From NCBI RefSeq assembly GCF_963675165.1, contig NC_087379.1, forward strand, positions 6,906,839-6,970,838: a DNA stretch of 64,000 nucleotides, read 5' to 3'. Source of the stretch: Halichondria panicea. Lineage: Eukaryota > Porifera > Demospongiae > Suberitida > Halichondriidae. How positions within the stretch are numbered: position 1 is the first letter of the stretch; the number at the start of each line of letters is the position of its first letter. Both the position numbers and the translations under genes were made by a program. This document shows positions 1-30,253 of the stretch, piece after piece. Below the pieces are notes generated by a model that saw only the letters and a program-made list of their open reading frames with translations, was not told where the DNA came from and made no database searches.

Positions 1-335
1 GTGATGACATTAATCAACTCGCTCATCAACTCTAGAGAAAAAGCTTAGAATGGACATCAGTACTAGCTCTAGCTAGCTTTGATCCAGTCTCTTCGATAAT
101 GCACCCTGCATACTGGATGACGTATCTAGCTGGTGGAGGCTGGAAAAAAGGTCAATTCGTGGAACAATTTTTGTGTAGGATTGCTAACTCCACGAAAACA
201 GCGAAAATTTCGCACTATACTGTATTTGACATCATATGAATTTTTGATATACTTCTGTATATTTCAGTCTCATCTATCTCCTTCCCCTCACGCACACACA
301 CGCCCACACACACACACACACACATACACACACAG

Positions 336-1220
336 CCCTATGCTCTGCTCTCTCCCTGGGTAACGGTACGATAAGCTCCACAGAAGCCACATTCGGCACA
401 GTGTTGACGTTCTCTTGTAACAATGGCTACAAGCTGTCTAGCCCCGAGGGTGTCACCTGTATGGAGAATGGCGTATGGAGTGGACCACCTCCCACCTGCT
501 CTGAAATTCGTGGGTTCCAAATTCCTGTACTTAGTTTATCCAAATTTCTGTTTCCCATATGAAATGAATAATTTACAGTAGTCATTTTTATGATATCGCC
601 AGTCTCATCTACCCCCCCCCCCACACACACACACACAGCCGTATGCTCTGCTCTCTCGCTGGATAATGGTGCGATAAGCTCTACAGAGACTATGCCTGGC
701 ACACAGGTGACGTTCTCCTGTAACGTTGGTTACAAGCTGTCTGGACTCCAGAGTATCACCTGTATGGAGAATGCGACATGGAGTGGCCCACCTCCCACCT
801 GCTCTGAAATTCGTGAGTTCTAATTCCTTTACTTTAGTTTTTCCAAATTTCTGTTCCCTAGCAGTGTATGAATTTGAGCATTTTTTGTGATATCGCCAGT
901 CTCATCTACCCCCACCACACACACACACACACACACACACACAGCCGTATGCTCTGCTCTCTCGCTGGATAATGGTGCGATAAGCTCTACAGAGACTATG
1001 CCTGGTACAGTGGTGACGTTCTCCTGTAACGTTGGTTACAAGCTGTCTGGACTCCAGAGTATCACCTGTATGGAGAATGCGACATGGAGTGGCCCACCTC
1101 CCACCTGCTCTGAAATTCGTGAGTTCTAATTCCTTTACTTTAGTTTTTCCAAATTTCTGTTCCCTAACAGTGTATGAATTTGAGCATTTTTTGTGATATC
1201 ACCAGTCTCATCTACCCCCA

Positions 1221-1252
<32 letters not shown>

Positions 1253-2020
1253 CCGTATGCTCTGCTCTCTCGCTGGATAATGGTGCGATAAGCTCTACAG
1301 AGACTATGCCTGGTACAGTGGTGACGTTCTCTTGTAACAATGGCTACCAACTGTCTGGACTCCAGAGTATCACCTGTCTGGATAATGCGACATGGAGTGG
1401 CCCAACTCCCACCTGCTCTGAAATTCGTGAGTTCTAATTTCTGTACTTTACTATTTCCCAACAGTGTATGAGCATTTTTTGGATATTATTCTGATATCGC
1501 CAGTCTCATCTACCCCCTCCCCCACACACACACACACACACACTCACAGCCCTATGCTCTGCTCTCTCGCTGGGAAATGGTACCATAAACTCCACAGATA
1601 ACACGCCAGGCACACAAGTGTCGTTCTCCTGCAACGATGGTTACAAGCTCTCTAGCCCCGAGGGTGTCACCTGTATGGAGAATGGTGTATGGAGTGGCCC
1701 ACTTCCCACCTGCTCTAAAATTCGTGAGTTTCAATTCCTGTTCTTCAAATTTTTGTTCCCTAACACAGCGTATGCATTTTTTGTATACATTACTCTGATA
1801 TTGCCAGTCTCATCTACCCCCCCCCCCCCCACACACACACACGCAGCTGTATGCCCTGCTCTCTCGCTGGGAAATGGTACGATAAACTCTGTAGAGACTA
1901 AGCCTGGTACCCAGGTGACGTTCTCCTGTAGCGGTGGTTACAAGCTGTCTGGACTCCAGAGTGTCACCTGTATGGAGAATGCGACATGGAGTGGCCCAAC
2001 TCCCACCTGCTCTAAAATTA
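336..2020 (+). repeat. Tandem array of CCP exon-plus-intron units
   Basis: Six CCP exons of exactly 174 bp recur at about 297-308 bp spacing. Units beginning at 639, 945 and 1253 are nearly identical in exon and in the following intron, including the same AAATTCGTGAGTTC donor region and the same pre-acceptor stretch (CAGTCTCATCTACCCCC followed by (CA)n CAG). Such identity in non-coding sequence indicates recent unequal crossing-over or conversion. The first and last units (336 and 1847) match the two terminal CCP exons of the downstream paralogue, so the four middle units are the part that differs in number. Confidence 0.85.
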
Positions 2021-3506
2021 GTGAGTTACAATTCTTTTAGTATAGCTACCTTTGAGTAATCTTAATATTTGCAGTTAGTAGCTCGTAGGCAGCTGTATAC
2101 TGTATAGGGCAAAATAGGTTGAACATTGGATCGAATATGTATCCACAAATGAAGCAATCGTCATCGACCACCTTTACCTCAGTGCAAGCAACCACGAATT
2201 CAAATTGACTAAGTATTGCTCAACCACAAAAGCTTTACCCCCCCCCCCCCTGAAAATTACCCGCTATATACGGTATATCGTGTGGTACGTATAATTACCA
2301 GTGCTTGTTTTTTGTTGGTATTTTCTAGTGCTATGGGTTTCCTTTTCTCCATATGTAGGCACAGGTGTCAGCAGTGGTGTTAGCGTTGGTTCGATAGTGG
2401 GCGGAGTCATTGGGGGTGTGGTATTCCTGGTGTTACTGGTCGTGGCTACAGTTATCATCACCTGGAAGATTTCGTGAGTTGCTCATAGCGATAGTGGTAA
2501 CCTTGGCAACATGCAGGAGATTAGAGAGTGTTTGTACCGTATAGCAGGTAATTTTTGCGGGGTAAAAATTGAAGAATTATAGTATAAGTATTAAAGTACT
2601 TCATTGCATGCGTTATGGTAAGCCATGCCTACGTTTTCGTGGGGAACATTTTCGTGTAGGTCAGCTTGCCCACGAAAATAACCTGCTATACAGTATTATT
2701 TACCCGACTGTCATGCTTTATACAGTACCTTGAATGTTTGTTTATCACGTGTAGCTAATGATTGCATTAACTCTACAACAGAAATAAATATTATGAATTC
2801 CTAGCCTCGATTCCAGGCCGCAAGGAAAGGAAAGAGACGGCCGGGTATGCACTGTGTGCGCATGCGTCAGAATTCTTGGTGATCCATAAATTGTAGTATA
2901 TTTATCGATTAATTCATCAGAGACCTTTTGCCTCTTCATAAAAAAATTCCACTAACTACCACAGGGATTTCTTGTACACTCAAGTTAATTGATAATCTAC
3001 AGAGAGTTTAATTTGCAGTTACCATTGAATCTACCCACGTGCAAACAGGGAATACAAGGCCAACTTTCCAATGGTCTGCATGGAGTCGAGGCTACTAAAT
3101 TCCCAATTAATTGGTTTTCTCTCTTCTCAATTCATGCAGGGCACGTAAGCACTCGTTCCAGCGTGTGAGTATACGGATGGATGACGATCGTGTTAACCTG
3201 TTTGCCGGAGAAGATGAAGGTAAGTGGGTGTGGTTAATAATATGTGAGAAATGGGCTTTATTTTCCTTAACACATTATTATTACTGTGCACTTACGTACA
3301 ATGTACATGTATAGTATGTCTGTTTATATAATTATGCACTCACCCCACCCCCTCCCACACACACTCACCCCCACCCCCTCCCATACACACTCAACCCCCC
3401 ACCCCGTCACACACACACACCCACTCCACTATATATAGATACCGATGAGCCGCTGTACACGGATGATGACGATGACGTCAGTCCCCTCATATCAAAGGAC
3501 CCGTAA
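336..3506 (+). CDS. SRCR/CCP-type transmembrane receptor, first paralogue (3' part; 5' end outside the window)
   Basis: Nine exons can be read: 336-509, 639-812, 945-1118, 1253-1426, 1550-1723, 1847-2020 (each one 58-residue sushi/CCP domain), 2359-2473 (membrane span), 3140-3219 and 3439-3506 (tail, stop TAA). Each CCP has four cysteines (LCSAL, FSCN, VTCMEN, PTCSE) and the usual NGY and W before the last Cys. All CCP exons are phase 1-1. The span is VGGVIGGVVFLVLLVV and nearby residues, rich in GxxxG. The roughly 50-residue tail has a basic RKHSFQRVSIR patch and an acidic EPLYTDDDDDVSPLI end. The complete paralogue at 6417-25337 has 14 SRCR domains ahead of its CCPs, so I infer SRCR exons upstream of this window. 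The role, by analogy with the Geodia aggregation receptor, is cell-surface adhesion or recognition; this is inference. Confidence 0.85.
2535..2695. repeat. Short inverted-repeat element, TACCGTATAGC family
   Basis: The left end TACCGTATAGCAGGTAATTT is inverted at the right end (AAAATAACCTGCTATACAGTA). It lies in the intron between the membrane exon and the first tail exon. The same ends recur at 7631-7833, 21088, 24650-24793 and 45738-45869, which defines a dispersed non-autonomous family. Confidence 0.7.
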
Positions 3507-3716
3507 ACTCTATTAGCAGCTGCAACTGATTGTGTACAAACATTTTCACCTCTCAAAGCTACATGTATATAATGATGATTCAGGCTGAAGGCAATTTTAG
3601 AAAAGCATCAACGGATGCTGTAATTAATTTTTTCTGGCGCTTAATTATAAAAAGGCATGTTTGTGATGCCAAAGGCAGTCTGCTTTACTTTTTGGGGGCT
3701 GTAATGCACATGCATA

Positions 3717-4551
3717 GCAGGGGCGGATCCAGGAAAAATGAAAGGGGGGGGGCTAGTAGAAAGGGGCGAAGCATCCCCCTCCCGCCTCGCCGGAGGCGAA
3801 ATTTTTTGCTTTTTACAATTTGCTCACACTTTTACTTTTGAACTGTCATATTAATAAGTGAATTACTGAATTATGAAAAAGTTAATACAAAAAACTCGTT
3901 CTAATCAACAAAAGGATGTATACTGTAGATGTTACATCTACATTCATGCAGCACTCTTAGTCTCAGTGCAGTCTGGGTAGGCATTGTGATTCTTTTATGT
4001 ACCAAGAGTGCATGAATGTAGATGTAACATCTACAGTATACTCTCAGTGAGAGTGAGAGGAGATAAGGCTGCTTCCTTGCAACTAGCTGAAAAGTCTGAG
4101 ATCTGCTATGTTGCAGCTCAACAGCTAGCCTCGATCCCAGGCCGCACTTCCCGCTACAGCTAGTTTCAAAGGCCGGTGAAGGAGGCTACTCAACAGCATG
4201 CACAATAGCCTCCTTCACAAGGCCTAGGAAAAGAGGCCTGGGATATGATCGAGGCTACATACAAAACATTGCACAAGGAGCAACAGCAATAGTTGACCTA
4301 TGCACTTTATTAGTAGCTAGCTAGTATGTCCAGCTAGCTGTAGCTAGCCTACATCCTTTATACTCTTAGTAGCTAGACTTGGCTATTGTCTAGCATCTCT
4401 TAAGTCAGTGAGTCTACATGCAGATGCAGAAGTAACAAGGTTGGTGGCAAAATTGTTGTAACCTCAGACTAGCAATACATATGTACATAGGTACTTTTTT
4501 CAAAAGGGGGGGGCTTCAGCCCCTCAAAATCACCCCTGGATCCGCCCCTGC
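3717..4551. repeat. Non-autonomous inverted-repeat element with GCAGGGGCGGATCCAGG ends
   Basis: The ends GCAGGGGCGGATCCAGG and CCTGGATCCGCCCCTGC are perfect inverses. G-rich runs follow the left end and precede the right end. There is no coding capacity inside. A related shorter design, with CAGGGCTGCATCCAGG ends, occurs twice in the second receptor gene (13482-13639 and 14904-15061). Confidence 0.7.
3919..4040. repeat. Nested palindromic element with perfect 32-bp arms
   Basis: Arms 3919-3950 and 4009-4040 are perfect reverse complements (beginning TATACTGTAGATGTTACATC) separated by about 58 bp. It sits inside the larger element 3717-4551, so it probably inserted later. Confidence 0.75.
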
Positions 4552-4555
4552 ATAG

Positions 4556-6114
4556 CTGCACCATAGATGATACAGTACTGACGTGGATGTGAAACGTTTC
4601 CGGATTCCGGTATTCTGCTTGAAGCTATCATAGTAACGAGCATATCCGAGGTAATTTACTAGTTTCCGTAAATTAGGCAATTTGTTCCAAATAAACGCCG
4701 AGGGAATTATCGAGGTTATACCAAGCTGTGTAAGTGAGTTGGCAGAACTGGCCAGAGACAGATAAAAGAGAATCTATGCATTAACAGAGAGGATATTGAT
4801 GCTGCAAGTGTATTAAGCGAAGACAGTAGTAGTGACTGTGAGGAGGTAGAATGAGTAGAGGAAGTACAGTCCAGTGCAAGATGATATTAACTATTCTATA
4901 ATTAGTCTAGTAAATAGTCTATAATTATTATTTTATAGTAGATCTACCCCTGTACCCATGTAATTATATCCAAAAAGCAAGCCACTCAATGTTGGTAGCA
5001 TGCATGTAGATCAAAAGAAGTGTGGCTGACTCGTAACACTAGCATGAGATAAGCAAACGGCCCGGTGAAATTGTTGATGATCTGTACGTGTACGTGTACG
5101 TGTACATGCTAATAATTATTATAATAGTCTTGAGAGTATTAATTTATAGTACACGATAAACTGTTTCTTGATCGTTTACGAAGTGGCTGTGAGAGAGACA
5201 CATTCCAACTTGCCGGTTCGAAATTCCTATACAAGTGTAGATACACGGCACTTGAAAAGAGGTTGGACGTTAATGCTGTCTTCACCGATGGTGTTGCCTA
5301 GAGAAGTAGCACTCGAGTAGGTCCTGGGATAAATTTCACTTGATAGTATAATTAGCTAACATTTGGCAATTGATATCTTAGCTCAGCGAAAGACAACACT
5401 GCAATTTGGAAAGTTAATGACATGTACATGTACGTGTGAACTTATTGATAGAAATCATAATTGTAGTTGTAATAAGAACGTAGCATTAATTTTTGTTTAA
5501 CAGTACATGTACATGGATTTTACATATTTTTCTTGAGGCTGTATTTTTCCAATAACTTTACTGTATGCTTAGTTAATAGATTCTCCTGCTGCATCAATAC
5601 ACGAAGGTTTTCATCAGCTAAATATGCAAAAAGTAGGCTCAACAGGTTTAGAAATAACCTCACGCAAAAAGTGCAACTAACTCATGCTTTAGCCCTTTCT
5701 ATAGCACTTAAACTTTCATAACAGTTGTCAAACATAGATTCTCCTCGTAGTTTACAGTGTACTTCAAGTATTACTACTGAATGGTAACCTGAATATTTAC
5801 TGTCCAAGCCAAAAATCTCACACAAAGTATTTTTACAGGAAAATTTATGCTAAAATATGATATTCTCCCATGAGCTTAGAGAACTAGTCTTACCTACAAG
5901 CCCACTGCAAGTATCAATGTGTGCCAGTCATTTTCACCAGTTTTCAGACACAGAACACTGTTTACTACGCTCTGGTTGCTATATAAACATGACAGTTACA
6001 GGGTTTCTAACATAATCTGCTCGTTACAATGATAGCTTCAGACAATTCCCGTGGACCCCTCCGGATACTAGGCCGTTTCACATCCACGTCAGTACTGTAT
6101 CATCTATGGCTGCA
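4556..6114. mobile_element. Non-autonomous DNA transposon of about 1.5 kb with target-site duplication
   Basis: Perfect 36-bp terminal inverted repeats lie at 4561-4596 and 6074-6109 (outer end CCATAGATGATACAGTACTG). They are flanked by the direct repeat CTGCA at 4556-4560 and 6110-6114, which I read as a 5-bp target duplication. Homology continues imperfectly inwards (GAAGCTATCAT.GTAACGAGCA on both sides). No transposase reading frame was found inside, so it must be mobilised in trans or be dead. Confidence 0.8.
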
Positions 6115-6160
6115 CGTACGTATGCATACGTGCACTGGTGCAGCCCACGGTATATTATAC

Positions 6161-6213
6161 TAGCCTCGATTCCAGGCCGCTTGCCTTGTTCAAGCGGCCT
6201 GGAATCGAGGCTA
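6161..6213. repeat. Perfect hairpin, 23-bp arms and 7-base loop
   Basis: TAGCCTCGATTCCAGGCCGC and its reverse complement GCGGCCTGGAATCGAGGCTA face each other across a short loop. The same sequence recurs at 26302-26355 as a hairpin, at 2801 as a single arm, and at 4125-4257 as a divergent pair. It is about 200 bp upstream of the second receptor start codon. Confidence 0.75.
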
Positions 6214-6416
6214 AGGTATATACTGCTCTATTGCCGTATTTTCTCCTCAGGTTATATTAAAGAAAAATCGGCATAGGCTATGAATATCCTTATCATAAGT
6301 ACACCACCCACACACATTCAGTCACATGAACATGTAACATGTACTTGTCCAAATCATAAAATCCACTGGCTAGCTAGCTATATCTATATACTGTGCTGAA
6401 TAAGCTTGCTGTAGCC

Positions 6417-25337
<18,921 letters not shown>

Positions 25338-25981
25338 ACTCTATTAGCAGCTGCAACTGATTGTGTACGAACATTAGCACCTCTCAAAGCTATAGGAGAT
25401 GATGTCATTAATGTAATATAAACAATTTATGTTTTTTTCATGGCTCTATTACGTTTATCAGTTTGTTTTGTTTTCTTAATTATAATACCAAAAATAGTAA
25501 CATAAATTGGAGCGTACTTCTTGTATAACAAGGAACCATAGCCATTGTAGTGCAGTGGAACCTCCGTTAACAACCACCTCCGAATAAATTAAGGCCAGCT
25601 GCTATATAACGGCCAGGCACCCAGGTCCCAAATGAACAGTTTTAATTGTGTACAAAACAACCTCTCAACAATTAAGGCCACGTACCTCTGTAAATGTATA
25701 AAGGCCAAAACATTAATTGTTCCCCAAAGGTGTCCATTATAGAGGGCCGGGTTCCACTGTACAGTATATAGAGGTCAAGAGATGTTGTTTTGCAATGCTG
25801 TTATTTGGAACCAGCTCAGCTGGCTTTTATAACGTTGAAATCTAGTGCCTTAGATTTATTCCATGTTACGTTAGTTACTGTACATAAATTGCAGTTGACA
25901 TATATAAAGCAATTAATGATATCATGACCGCAATTTGCATAATTATAAACAATTTCACAATTAACACACAGTGACACAATT
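25338..25981. other. Spacer between convergent receptor and METTL2 genes
   Basis: This holds the 3' untranslated regions of both genes. A TA-type inverted-repeat element with CAGTGGAACCTC ends lies at about 25553-25760. AATAAA on the minus strand at 25855-25860 is a plausible polyadenylation signal for the METTL2 gene, about 120 bp past its stop. No other gene is seen. Confidence 0.6.
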
Positions 25982-28501
25982 TTAAGTTTCTACATGTGAT
26001 TGTGTTTTGTCTCGTTGAGGCTGTTCCTCCATTTTCCTGTACTTAGCTTGCACCCAGACTCGGTACATCTTGACCTGCCTCCCTCTGTTGACCTGGAGAC
26101 GCCTGTCAGTGTACAGCTGCTCCCTCACCAGTCCAGCACTCGTCAACAGAGAGTCCACTTCTCCTGCATGGGGGGGGGGGGGGCATTTAGGTAGTACACA
26201 CGGTCATTAGTGTATATGCCGGCTGAACTAATATTATACACGTGGTTACTCTCATTGACTAATGAAACATTCAACACTGTACTTAATAGTCTATACACCC
26301 TTAGCCTCAATTCCAGGCCGCGTGCATTTCTCTTCGCGGCCTGGAATCGAGGCTAATACACCCCTCCTACACCTCATATTAGCTACAGCACATGATACGG
26401 ATATGTTATTCAGGTCAAAGTTCAGAACGAAACAATCTAAAATACATATACCTATGTAGGATGTAAACACAGCTGAATTATCCTAGCAACAGTATGATTT
26501 TTATTGCCTTGAACTCACCTTCAGTGAAGAAAAAAACTCTCGTACCGTCGCCACGGAGATAGAAGTTATCAGATATACATTTCCCTGAACACGGGAACAC
26601 ACAGTGGAACAATAAAATAAAAAACGGACATTTAATTTGAAAGCTGCTTGCCTTTCTTGAACCTCAGCTGAGCCATGTCGTGTCTCCCATAGTCTCTGAA
26701 CAGGATCATGCCTCCAGGGCGTAGACACTCTGACAGTGTGTTTATCACCATCTGAAATCTTAGAATATTTTGCTGGTGAAAAACCTTCAAAGGAGCCAAA
26801 TCGATCAGCAGGAAGTTTGACCATTTGCGATCTACATTCTGGCAAGGACCGTGTGCCAGTTTTTTTAATATACTGTACCAGTGCCAGTTTAGATTTTTGC
26901 GATTTTATTGTTGCAAAGTGATCAACGCTGGAAAAGTTCGCATACTTTTGATGCTCACAAAACATTTTAGTAATAAAATCTATTATTAATGCTTGCTTAC
27001 TTTTCTGGCTGAAGTGCAGACAGCACGAAGATGAGAATGACGAGGTCAATCGATTGTGGTGGGAATGGGAGGGGCTTGTCATGTGACCCAATGTCGTACT
27101 GGAATGCATGACATCGAGCCGTATCATAGAGGTCATGTGACTAAAAAATATATATATGACTTCAGGATAAACGAGAGGGACACATGTACCTTTACAATCT
27201 CGACTGCTGATTCAGCAAAATCACAACAGTAGATGAACAGGTTAGGGTCAGTGTTAGTCTGCAGGATAGGGAATACAGTGTTGCCAGCACCGCATCCCAC
27301 CTGTGTGTGTGTTGGGGGGGGGGCTACCAAATGCATCTTTTAGTTTTGAAAAATTGAATGTTTCTAACTTCAAGTTATGACCTCTCAAAGTTAGCTTCGA
27401 AAAACAGGCCTGATTCTTAACCACTTATATATAATTATAGCCCACGGTTTTTTCCGGAAGATTGGGCCCGAAAGCAATCGCTGATATCTAAGCGCACTAT
27501 AATTATTGTAGCATTACCAAACAGCTACTAAATGCATCTTTTAGTTTTGACAATTGGACGCTTCCAACACAGATCAGAGTTGGTAGATTAATTCGAAACC
27601 AGTAATTATGATACTGAATGAATGGGGGTTAGTCCAGGCATACTGTATCTAAGCAACGAGTAACCTAAAGCTCTGAACATTAAGACCAAGAGAACAATGG
27701 ATATGGGAATCACTTACTTCAAACACTTTGAACTTGTCTCCCTGCCTGGAGCCTTTCAATTCCGGAAACTCAGTGAACAGCCAGTGACGGTCTTTGAAGA
27801 ATCTGATTAATTAAGTAATTTTAGTTAAAATCAATATACGGATTTTTCTTCTCATTGCACCTGTTTTGGTGCTGTTGGTAAAAGCTATGCCAGTAACCAG
27901 CTGCTCCTTGCTCGTACTTGGCTGCAGAGGACAAAGGTCACACAACAACTGATTAACAGAGCCTCGATTGAGGAGGCTAATCGATTAGTGAATGAGGTCG
28001 AAGTTCATTGCTCTAGCTGATATTCTGGGCTAGCTCTCACTTTGCTCCTCTGGGGTCATTTTAGAGGTAGCGTTCTCTGTCACCTTGTCCAGTGCCAGTT
28101 GCTCCTGCGCCGCATCCCATTCCACATTGTCCCTGGGGGCAAACATAAATCGGAATACAAAACCATAAATGCAACAAGTGTCAGAAAGAGATGTAACTAA
28201 TTAATGCGAATCGCCCACAAGGGAGAGTGCGTTGGGGATAATAGAGAATGTCTGCCATCTTCACACAGAGCTGCGCTGCATGGCGTACCATGCATTGTGC
28301 TCAAACACTTGAGAAGGATCTTCCAAGAACCTGTAGAAAATAAGAGCAGCTGACACACAGTACACTAGCAAACCATGGGTAACTATGAGAGCAGACTATG
28401 TGTGCATGGCATTACCGACTGCCAAAAGCAGATCTCTTCTGTATTTCTTCAGGCTCTTCAGCACTGCATAGAGCATGAACTGGAGGAGGTCCTTCTGCCA
28501 T
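25982..28501 (-). CDS. METTL2: METTL2/METTL8-type tRNA 3-methylcytidine methyltransferase
   Basis: Ten exons on the minus strand join in phase (972 nt, 323 residues): 28416-28501 (ATG), 28289-28330, 28041-28132, 27861-27921, 27718-27802, 27190-27300, 27001-27140, 26652-26758, 26519-26584, 25982-26163. The family uses S-adenosylmethionine to methylate C32 of certain tRNAs. Diagnostic stretches are [36 protein letters not shown], the SAM motif [14 protein letters not shown] (about residue 122), [48 protein letters not shown] and [18 protein letters not shown]. The intron between 26652 and 26584 is GC-AG (donor GCAAGC), forced by the conserved FKK-G-KC junction. The acceptor of exon 26758 is TTCTAAG; the nearer TTTCAG would break the frame. 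METTL2 versus METTL8 was not resolved. Confidence 0.93.
26302..26355. repeat. TAGCCTCGATTCCAGGCCGC hairpin, second copy
   Basis: It has near-perfect arms (one mismatch, TCAATT against TCGATT) around a short loop, in the last METTL2 intron. It is the same family as 6161-6213. Confidence 0.7.
26762..26992. repeat. Dispersed GCTGGTGAAAAACCTTC repeat in a METTL2 intron
   Basis: It begins ATTTTGCTGGTGAAAAACCT and ends CTCACAAAACATTTTAGTAA. Related copies lie at 44038-44235 and about 45105-45265 in PSMC2 introns. Its edge lies within a few bases of the acceptor of exon 26652-26758 and so contributes that acceptor's upstream sequence. Confidence 0.65.
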
Positions 28502-28589
28502 GATTAAATGGTAAAGATCATTAAGTAAGCTTACCAAAAGCAAACTCTTATCTCTCATGTATTGTCTCATGCTATCTCTCCATGTTGTG

Positions 28590-28610
28590 TTTATTCACTC
28601 GATTTTTATT
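28590..28610 (-). terminator. Candidate polyadenylation signals of the first Wnt gene
   Basis: Two AATAAA hexamers on the minus strand (TTTATT at 28590-28595 and 28605-28610) lie about 100-120 bp past the Wnt stop at 28711. They are only about 90 bp before the METTL2 start codon, so the METTL2 leader must be very short or overlap the Wnt 3' end. Confidence 0.5.
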
Positions 28611-28710
28611 CACTCAATTTAATGAAGCTATTACAAAAATGGATAGTCTGGCAAAAACATAAAAAGTGACATGGACATGATAAAAAAACACAGATGCCAT
28701 TAATGTGACA

Positions 28711-30253
28711 TCAAGGATTACACTTGTAAACAGTGCTTTCTATATACTTTTTAGTGCATACAATATCACAGCAATACCGAAATACACAGTCTTCCTCTTC
28801 TTTTATATCAGTTACTAGATAATGACCACGCCCACAGCAAAGCACAGAGCAACTCTTCGAGCTGCTGTCCGAGACTTCACACTCCCGATGGGCTGTTCCT
28901 TGCACACCTTCTTTTGTGGCATTCACACACAAGTCAGGTGACTCATCGGAGAAAGCAAGATCAGAATCGCCCAGAGGATTAGCTTCAAAAGTGCTATCTC
29001 TTTTTAGTTCTCCATCAACTAAATCTACTTTTACTGCTCCATCGTATTTGATGTAAAGAGATTCGCTAACTTCTGCGAGTGCTGGTAGTTTTTCATAGCA
29101 GGTCTGAACTGTGCATGCACCAGAAATTCCATGACACTTGCAAAATTGCTCGGTCCTGTTCATGGTCTGTTTTCCGACCTCTATGTTATGCATATCAATC
29201 AGAGACCCAGTGTTATTAACAGACAAATCTTGATAAGGAGAAGTCGTGAACTCTTGTATGTAATTTAGAGCCCAAGTAGGATTCTCGTCGCATTTATTAA
29301 AAATGACGTTGTTTTCATCATCAATCTGCTGTTCGGCCTTGTTGCATTCACACTCTCTGATTCTCCCTTCCCGGCAATATTGTGCCAATCTCTGAGAAGC
29401 ACCTGCCACTAGGAAGGCGTAGAGTACAGCTGTCTCCCGGGTTCTCACTAGAGGAAAACAATAAATATAAATGTCATATCTCGTTACTTAATGAGAATAA
29501 TTATCAGTATGTAATTTCAAACGTCATCTCCATGCAACGGGAGTTGAGGTGGGCATGCAGCTGCTTGTTTTACACACCCAGAACGCCCTGTGGCTATATA
29601 CTATAATAGGATCAGTTGGCAATAGGATACCTCTGATGTTATATAAACCACTTTGTTCGCCAATTAGCCTTGACAGATTGTTACGAAATTCTTTGCAAGG
29701 GCGAATCAATTGAACAGTCGGATTATTTTAAAATTAGAAAAACTCACTTTCACTGACAAATGATCCGAAAAGATTCTCATTTCCTTCAGTGGCTAGTGCA
29801 GAGCAAGTCCATTTCCTATCTTTAAACTGGTTGTGGCATTCGATAATCGCTGTGCGAATTCCCGAAGCAATGGCTCTTACAGCTTGCGAGTCATCACTGC
29901 ACTTCTTGACTTGAGTGTCAGATAGGATATTTTCTCCTCGCAGCTCGTCGCAATTGTTGCAGCTGTCTGATACTGCACAGTTGGTTATTCCGAGAGACCT
30001 GTAAAAAAGTGAAATGGAGTCATGATCAGATATACAGTGGTGTAACACATTAAGGTGTTTTGCAAAATCAATTAGTTCCTAGTGACTATTGTTTAGTCCT
30101 TGTACAGCAACTTAGTGTTACAGTACAACTATGTACATGTTTGTATAATTATAATATCTATTCAACTCACCACCAAGTGTTTACTCCGGATCTACCATCA
30201 CTGACTGCAAGCAGGCAGGTGAGAAGAACAGCTAATGTCCACAGGCTCGCCAT
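28711..30253 (-). CDS. Wnt signalling ligand A
   Basis: Three exons join in phase: 30171-30253 (ATG and signal peptide MASLWTLAVLLTCLLAVSDG), 29748-29998 and 28711-29447 (stop TGA), giving 356 residues, the normal Wnt length. Wnts are secreted, palmitoleoylated ligands of Frizzled receptors. Seen here: NTWWSLG at the start, the CHNQFKDRKWTCS block, TRETAVLYAF, FCKCHGISGACTVQTC with the acyl-accepting serine at about residue 220, and a cysteine-rich C-terminus (SCSVLCCGRGHY, YCCDIVC, YKCNP*). It is a tandem neighbour of a second Wnt on the same strand, with the same first two intron positions and phases. The subfamily cannot be named; sponge Wnts usually do not fall cleanly into bilaterian classes. 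Confidence 0.95.

Larger units (their letters stand above)
3507..6416. other. Intergenic region between the two receptor genes
   Basis: No coding exon was found here. The sequence is filled mainly by two adjacent inverted-repeat elements (3717-4551 and 4556-6114), a nested palindromic element and a hairpin at 6161-6213. The remaining 200 bp before 6417 should hold the promoter of the second receptor gene. I see no clear TATA box there. Confidence 0.6.
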
